DNA from: Candidatus Woykebacteria bacterium RIFCSPLOWO2_01_FULL_43_14
GTDB taxonomy: Bacteria; Patescibacteriota; Microgenomatia; Woykebacterales; 2-01-FULL-43-14
Direction of reading: 5' to 3'
NCBI GenBank assembly: GCA_001816835.1
Contig: MHDB01000015.1
Span: forward strand, 1 to 8,759
DNA: 8,759 bases
Made by a program: the position numbers and the translations under genes. The notes under the pieces are model-generated. The model was not told the DNA's origin. It was given only the letters and a program-made list of their open reading frames with translations, and made no database searches. Shown here one piece after another: positions 6,318-8,759 of this stretch. Position 1 is the first letter of the stretch; each line of letters opens with the position of its first letter.

Positions 6318-6803
6318 ATGGGGCTGGTTGATGTTAGAACAATCCATGAGGATACTTTGGAGAAAAAGTTCGTTGTTGGAACACCACTCTCTTGTAGGGA
6401 AGAACAATTCACTTTCCAAGCAGATATGCCTAGGTTTGATGAGGAAACTTTATATACTTGGACAGTGTTGCTAAATAAGAATGGCTTAGTTCATGGAATG
6501 TGGGATGCCGGTAAAATGGGAGCTCGTGTTGCAGCTATGGTTCTGCTTACATCACCGTTCACAAGGGTTGTTATTGGAAAAGATTTTGTCCTGCTTCGAG
6601 CAACTAGGGAGGCTTGGGCGGAAGTGGTGGACGGTATGACGTTGGAAGATCGAGTGAGAGCGGCGATTAATGCCGGACTTGATCCAAAGAAAGAGATCCC
6701 TTATATCAAGCAGGCAGTGGCGGAAGAAAAAGCACATACTCCTAAGGACGGAGGCAAGGGCCTTGGGAATGAGGCTTACGATCCCAGAGCGCTGAGAGAT
6801 TGA
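6318..6803 (+). CDS. Hypothetical protein, 161 residues
   Basis: I do not recognise a family. The protein is soluble in character, with mixed alpha/beta features. An N-terminal strand-rich part (about 15-60, with LYTWTVLLNKNGLVHGMWD) is followed by a small hydrophobic core segment (68-77, GARVAAMVLL, too short for a confident membrane helix), another strand pair (82-96) and a charged, Lys/Glu/Asp-rich tail from about 120 with a Gly-rich stretch near 143-150. There is no signal peptide and a single Cys (26). The start is supported by AGGAGAGGTGA 5-15 nt upstream, a strong promoter 33 bp ahead and coding through to a TGA directly followed by a terminator. It is a single-gene transcription unit. 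I give it good odds of being a real gene because all expression signals line up. Confidence 0.8.
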   Translation: MGLVDVRTIHEDTLEKKFVVGTPLSCREEQFTFQADMPRFDEETLYTWTVLLNKNGLVHGMWDAGKMGARVAAMVLLTSPFTRVVIGKDFVLLRATREAWAEVVDGMTLEDRVRAAINAGLDPKKEIPYIKQAVAEEKAHTPKDGGKGLGNEAYDPRALRD

Positions 6804-6805
6804 TG

Positions 6806-6845
6806 ACCGGTAGGTAGCAGTATTGCTTCCCACCGGTTTCTTTTT
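6806..6845 (+). terminator. Intrinsic terminator of the 161-residue gene
   Basis: ACCGGT (6806-6811) pairs with ACCGGT (6832-6837); the inner AGGTAGC and GCTTCCC extend the stem imperfectly around an AGTATT loop. It is followed directly by TTTCTTTTT. The stem begins 2 nt after the stop codon. Confidence 0.85.
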
Positions 6846-6884
6846 GGCCAAAAAGAAACCTCCTAAGAAAACTCTTAAGAGGTT
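6841..6884 (-). terminator. Intrinsic terminator of the convergent 162-residue gene
   Basis: On the minus strand, AACCTCTTAAGA and TCTTAGGAGGTT pair with one mismatch around a GTTT loop (6857-6884), followed by TCTTTTT. The stop codon of the gene (6875-6877) lies inside the stem. This U-run and the one of the opposing terminator are the two halves of one perfect 26-bp palindrome at 6835-6860. Confidence 0.85.
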
Positions 6885-7363
6885 GGGGGCATGGTAGGCA
6901 AAGTAAGGGTTTCAGAAAAATCTGTTACCCTTTTAATCCTTCCTTTCATTTTCTCTACCCAGGTATTAAGGCCGGCAGTAATTGCATTATATACGAGACT
7001 GATCTGGAGACTAGTTTCGTAAAAACCTGCACCCCTAACTTGATAAATATTTCCATGGCTAATAACGATGGGAACTGACGAGTCCTTATCTAAGTAGCAG
7101 ATAGAATAGACTTCACGGTCGTATATGATCTCTAAGATTGCTGTAAACTCTGCCTTAGGCCCATCAGTATTTGAGGTTACTGGTACGCTAAGTACAACAG
7201 TATATTTGATTCCTTTGTTATAACCATGGCCAACGTATGAAGCTGCCTCAGCCTTAAAAAGAGTTATGGTTTCATCCCATTCGTCTAAGAATCTGTAGGC
7301 CACTCTAAGAGCCATTTCGGCAAGATCAAAAGGAAGTCTTTTGGGTCTAATTGAGATATTCAT
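6875..7363 (-). CDS. Hypothetical protein, 162 residues
   Basis: No family is recognised. Residues about 10-45 look helical (LPFDLAEMALRVAYRFLDEW), followed by a run of likely beta-strands (about 52-62 IKYTVVLSVPV, 70-80 EFTAILEIIYD, 83-91 and 96-106), then an amphipathic helix (about 117-145) and a short Thr/Pro tail. There is no signal peptide or membrane helix. The alpha-beta meander-alpha layout is loosely shared with the 139-residue protein on the same strand (8018-8437), but sequence identity is not obvious. The ATG at 7363 has GAGGAGAG just upstream and a TATAAT promoter 68 bp before it; the stop is embedded in a terminator. It is a stand-alone transcription unit. Confidence 0.8.
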   Translation of the reverse strand: MNISIRPKRLPFDLAEMALRVAYRFLDEWDETITLFKAEAASYVGHGYNKGIKYTVVLSVPVTSNTDGPKAEFTAILEIIYDREVYSICYLDKDSSVPIVISHGNIYQVRGAGFYETSLQISLVYNAITAGLNTWVEKMKGRIKRVTDFSETLTLPTMPPTS

Positions 7364-7374
7364 CTTCTCTCCTC

Positions 7375-7391
7375 ATGCGATTCTCTCGCAT
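7375..7391 (-). promoter_or_regulatory. Hairpin abutting the ribosome binding site of the 162-residue gene
   Basis: ATGCGA (7375-7380) and TCGCAT (7386-7391) form a perfect 6-bp inverted repeat with a 5-base loop, ending exactly where the GAGGAG ribosome binding site begins on the minus strand. A second small stem (TACGG/CCGTA, about 7402-7420) lies upstream in the same leader of about 60 nt. A translational or mRNA-stability role is possible; no known riboswitch is recognised. Confidence 0.45.
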
Positions 7392-7430
7392 CTATAGTTC
7401 CTACGGTGTCTTTTTCCGTAAGACAAGCGG

Positions 7431-7460
7431 ATTATAGTCAGTTTTCGTCCAAAATGCAAA
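7431..7460 (-). promoter_or_regulatory. Promoter of the 162-residue gene
   Basis: On the minus strand a perfect TATAAT (7431-7436) follows TTTGCA (7455-7460) after 18 bp. The expected start near 7424 gives a leader of about 60 nt, the longest in the window apart from possibly lexA. Confidence 0.65.
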
Positions 7461-7488
7461 GAAGCCTGCTTACATGATCCTATAAGAG

Positions 7489-7518
7489 TTGTATTTAACA
7501 GCATTTATGTGCTAAACT
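7489..7518 (+). promoter_or_regulatory. Promoter of the 119-residue gene
   Basis: TTGTAT (7489-7494), an 18-bp spacer and TAAACT (7513-7518), preceded by TGC as an extended -10. It is divergent from the promoter at 7431-7460, the two -35 elements being 28 bp apart. Confidence 0.65.
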
Positions 7519-7558
7519 ACTCCAGATTTCGCACAAAATCAGAGATTGAGGAGAGAGT

Positions 7559-7918
7559 ATGAAACTGACTGTCATTATAGGATCAGCAAGACTTAGAGGT
7601 TATGTGGTCGAGAAGGATACTTTTTGCTTTACCGATTTGCAACATGACGAAACTTTTGACTCAGATTATTTGTATCGATTAGCTGAGCAAGGAGTGTTCA
7701 TTGGTTCTAAGTCCCTGGTGCTTTTGGCTTTTCTGTTTGGGAGAGGGGTATCCAAAATCACTCTTAACCGAGCATATCTTCAGATAGAGGTAGAAAGTGC
7801 TTTCTTCGGTCTTGTTAATGAGAGTGAGTTTGGTCTAGAAGTTATGCGCGTTATTAACGGACTTTACTTAGAGGAGCTTGGTGGAGATGAGCTTGACGGG
7901 GTGGTGGTAGCCCAATGA
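7559..7918 (+). CDS. Hypothetical protein, 119 residues
   Basis: I cannot assign a family. The sequence is acidic and probably soluble: an N-terminal beta-hairpin (KLTVIIGSARLRGYVVEKD), a helix with YLYRLAEQGVF, a hydrophobic SLVLLAFLFG segment (about 52-61) that could be a buried helix but is short for a membrane span, strands around ITLNRAYLQIEVE, then a helix (about 89-104) and an acidic GGDELDG end. It has no signal peptide and a single Cys. The ATG is supported by GAGGAG 5 nt upstream, a good promoter and a terminator 12 nt after the TGA stop. It is monocistronic, between two minus-strand orphan genes. Confidence 0.75.
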   Translation: MKLTVIIGSARLRGYVVEKDTFCFTDLQHDETFDSDYLYRLAEQGVFIGSKSLVLLAFLFGRGVSKITLNRAYLQIEVESAFFGLVNESEFGLEVMRVINGLYLEELGGDELDGVVVAQ

Positions 7919-7930
7919 GAAGAGATCGCT

Positions 7931-7974
7931 AAAAAGCCTTTGGGTATGTACGTACCTGGGGCTTTTCTTTTTTT
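7931..7974 (+). terminator. Intrinsic terminator of the 119-residue gene
   Basis: AAAAGCC (7932-7938) pairs with GGCTTTT (7960-7966); the inner GGTA/TACC continues the stem with small interruptions. It is followed by CTTTTTTT, and the A-rich 5' side gives some symmetry for the other strand. Confidence 0.85.
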
Positions 7975-7976
7975 CT

Positions 7977-8008
7977 ACAACAAAAGAACCTCTTCGTGAG
8001 AAGAGGTT
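7977..8008 (-). terminator. Terminator of the 139-residue gene
   Basis: On the minus strand AACCTCTTC and GAAGAGGTT (7987-8008) form a perfect 9-bp stem with a 4-base loop, then CTTTTGTTG. The T-run is short, but the position, 9 bp behind the stop codon, and the shared AACCTCTT stem with the other minus-strand terminator support the call. Confidence 0.75.
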
Positions 8009-8017
8009 AAAGATAAA

Positions 8018-8437
8018 CTAGACTCGAACTTCGAAAGTATTTTTTCTATCCAACTTGGCGAGTCTCCCAGCGAAACATCTCAGGATTTCTAGGAGTAAAT
8101 CATTTCGAACCACGGTGTTTCCGAATAGGTCTCGATCTCGATCATGAAGTGCCTCAGGCAAATATTGTTTCCACTGCATATCGAGCTGTCTACAGCGGTA
8201 GATGCCACGCGGAGCAATACTAATAAGAAGTTGCTTCCTTCCTTTAGGAAGGAGAAGAGTGATCTTATAAACCGCAATCATAGTCTCAGTTTTATCGACT
8301 GGGCCGCGTACGGCAGATATTTCGATTCTCCCTACATATCCTCTAAGGATATTTCTCAGCATCCTCCCAGAGATTCTAAGATCATCCCAGGTATAGTCTG
8401 GAAGTTGATTAGTATCCTCGATCGTGACTAGCTTCAT
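8018..8437 (-). CDS. Hypothetical protein, 139 residues
   Basis: No recognised family. It is basic and soluble in character. The N-terminal part (about 1-35) is followed by likely strands (about 36-45 RIEISAVRG, 52-63 MIAVYKITLLLP, 67-75 KQLLISIAP), then RGIYRCRQLDMQWKQYLPEAL and a C-terminal helix with LLLEILRCFAGRLAKL. Two Cys residues (about 81 and 119) do not form a CxxC pair. The alpha/beta order recalls the 162-residue protein on the same strand, but this is only an impression. The ATG has AAAGGTGGA upstream and a TTGAAA-17-TACAAT promoter; a hairpin terminator follows. The gene is divergent from uvrA, with 128 bp between the starts. Confidence 0.78.
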   Translation of the reverse strand: MKLVTIEDTNQLPDYTWDDLRISGRMLRNILRGYVGRIEISAVRGPVDKTETMIAVYKITLLLPKGRKQLLISIAPRGIYRCRQLDMQWKQYLPEALHDRDRDLFGNTVVRNDLLLEILRCFAGRLAKLDRKNTFEVRV

Positions 8438-8457
8438 GATCCACCTTTCCGGTCAGC

Positions 8458-8486
8458 ATTGTACTTGATTTTACCTCTAATTTCAA
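8458..8486 (-). promoter_or_regulatory. Promoter of the 139-residue gene
   Basis: On the minus strand TTGAAA (8481-8486) and TACAAT (8458-8463) are spaced by 17 bp. The predicted start near 8451 leaves a short leader of about 14 nt containing the AGGTGG ribosome binding site. Confidence 0.7.
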
Positions 8487-8528
8487 ATTATTGTAGAGTT
8501 CTGGGTAAGGTTTCCCTGGTATTAGAGT

Positions 8529-8558
8529 TTGGCTTTTCTTTGGAGAAAGGCGTATTAT
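8529..8558 (+). promoter_or_regulatory. Promoter of uvrA, leaderless
   Basis: TTGGCT (8529-8534), an 18-bp spacer and TATTAT (8553-8558) ending 7 nt before the uvrA ATG. The interval TGTTTTT carries no Shine-Dalgarno site. The geometry is nearly identical to that of the uvrB and transporter promoters. Confidence 0.6.
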
Positions 8559-8565
8559 TGTTTTT

Positions 8566-8759
8566 ATGGCTGAAAAGATCATTATTCGTGGTGCGCGTGT
8601 TCATAACCTCAAAAACATTAATCTAGAGATTCCTAAAAACAAATTGGTCGTTTTTACCGGCATTTCTGGAAGCGGTAAATCCTCCCTTGCTTTTGACACG
8701 ATTTACGCGGAGGGCCAAAGGAGATATGTCGAGTCCCTGAGTGCATACGCCAGACAGTT
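8566..8759 (+). CDS. uvrA: Excinuclease ABC subunit A (UvrA), N-terminal part (3' end outside window)
   Basis: The first 64 codons of UvrA, the ABC-type ATPase that scans DNA for bulky lesions and loads UvrB. The N-terminus reads [19 protein letters not shown], then the Walker A motif [19 protein letters not shown] (P-loop Gly-Ser-Gly-Lys-Ser at about 34-38) and [14 protein letters not shown], all nearly invariant in the family. The rest of the gene, including the zinc modules and second ATPase half, runs off the window. The ATG at 8566 is the family start and is served by a leaderless-type promoter. It lies in the same direction as uvrB but is separated from it by the transposase remnant and four orphan genes, so the two are not one operon. 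Confidence 0.98.
   Translation, partial: MAEKIIIRGARVHNLKNINLEIPKNKLVVFTGISGSGKSSLAFDTIYAEGQRRYVESLSAYARQ

Noticed and set aside
6552..6851. Minus-strand open frame of 99 codons opposite the 161-residue gene
   Set aside because: It would start inside the double terminator and lacks a ribosome binding site; the plus-strand gene explains the region.
8144..8431. Plus-strand open frame of 95 codons opposite the 139-residue gene
   Set aside because: The minus-strand gene has promoter, ribosome binding site and terminator in the right places; this frame has none of them.
6257..8486. Orphan genes considered as toxin-antitoxin or anti-phage modules
   Set aside because: No overlapping gene pairs, no recognisable toxin, antitoxin, nuclease or sensor motifs; each gene stands alone with its own signals.
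1..8759. Genetic code change (TGA as Gly, as in some Patescibacteria)
   Set aside because: TGA acts as a plausible stop in several genes (6801-6803, 7916-7918), each directly followed by a terminator.

Overview
The window looks like a piece of a small-genome bacterium, most likely a Patescibacteria (CPR) member, possibly Microgenomates-like. This rests on the style of the proteins: short versions of core enzymes, a Y1 transposase N-terminus of a type I associate with these genomes, compact spacing and several apparently leaderless core genes. No 16S rRNA or tree supports it. TGA is used as an ordinary stop, so the genetic code is the standard bacterial one.

Layout. 1-505 holds the 3' end of gpmI (glycolysis). 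Converging on it is rsmI (16S rRNA methyltransferase, minus strand), and the two genes share one CTAG at their stops. 1320-1694 encodes a stand-alone receiver-domain response regulator whose tail overlaps by 13 bp the tail of a convergent Nramp-related metal transporter. Then come lexA (minus) and, divergently, a complete uvrB (3992-6010). After uvrB lies a decayed REP-associated Y1 transposase fragment (6038-6221) with a 16-bp inverted repeat at its ends. From 6257 to 8486 there are four small genes of unknown function in alternating orientation, each with its own promoter, Shine-Dalgarno site and mostly its own terminator. The window closes with the first 64 codons of uvrA.

How the genes work together. 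lexA, uvrB and uvrA form a DNA-damage/SOS and nucleotide-excision-repair locus, interrupted by the REP remnant and the four orphan cassettes. The other genes are housekeeping (gpmI, rsmI), signalling (response regulator) and metal uptake (Nramp-like).

Expression signals fall into two classes. rsmI, the transporter, uvrB and uvrA have a -10 hexamer ending 6-7 nt before the ATG and no Shine-Dalgarno site, so they are probably translated from leaderless mRNAs. The response regulator, lexA and all four orphan genes have clear Shine-Dalgarno sequences. The most interesting items are the orphan cassette cluster inside the SOS locus, the REP-bounded transposase remnant, the hairpin in the lexA leader and the non-canonical metal site of the transporter.
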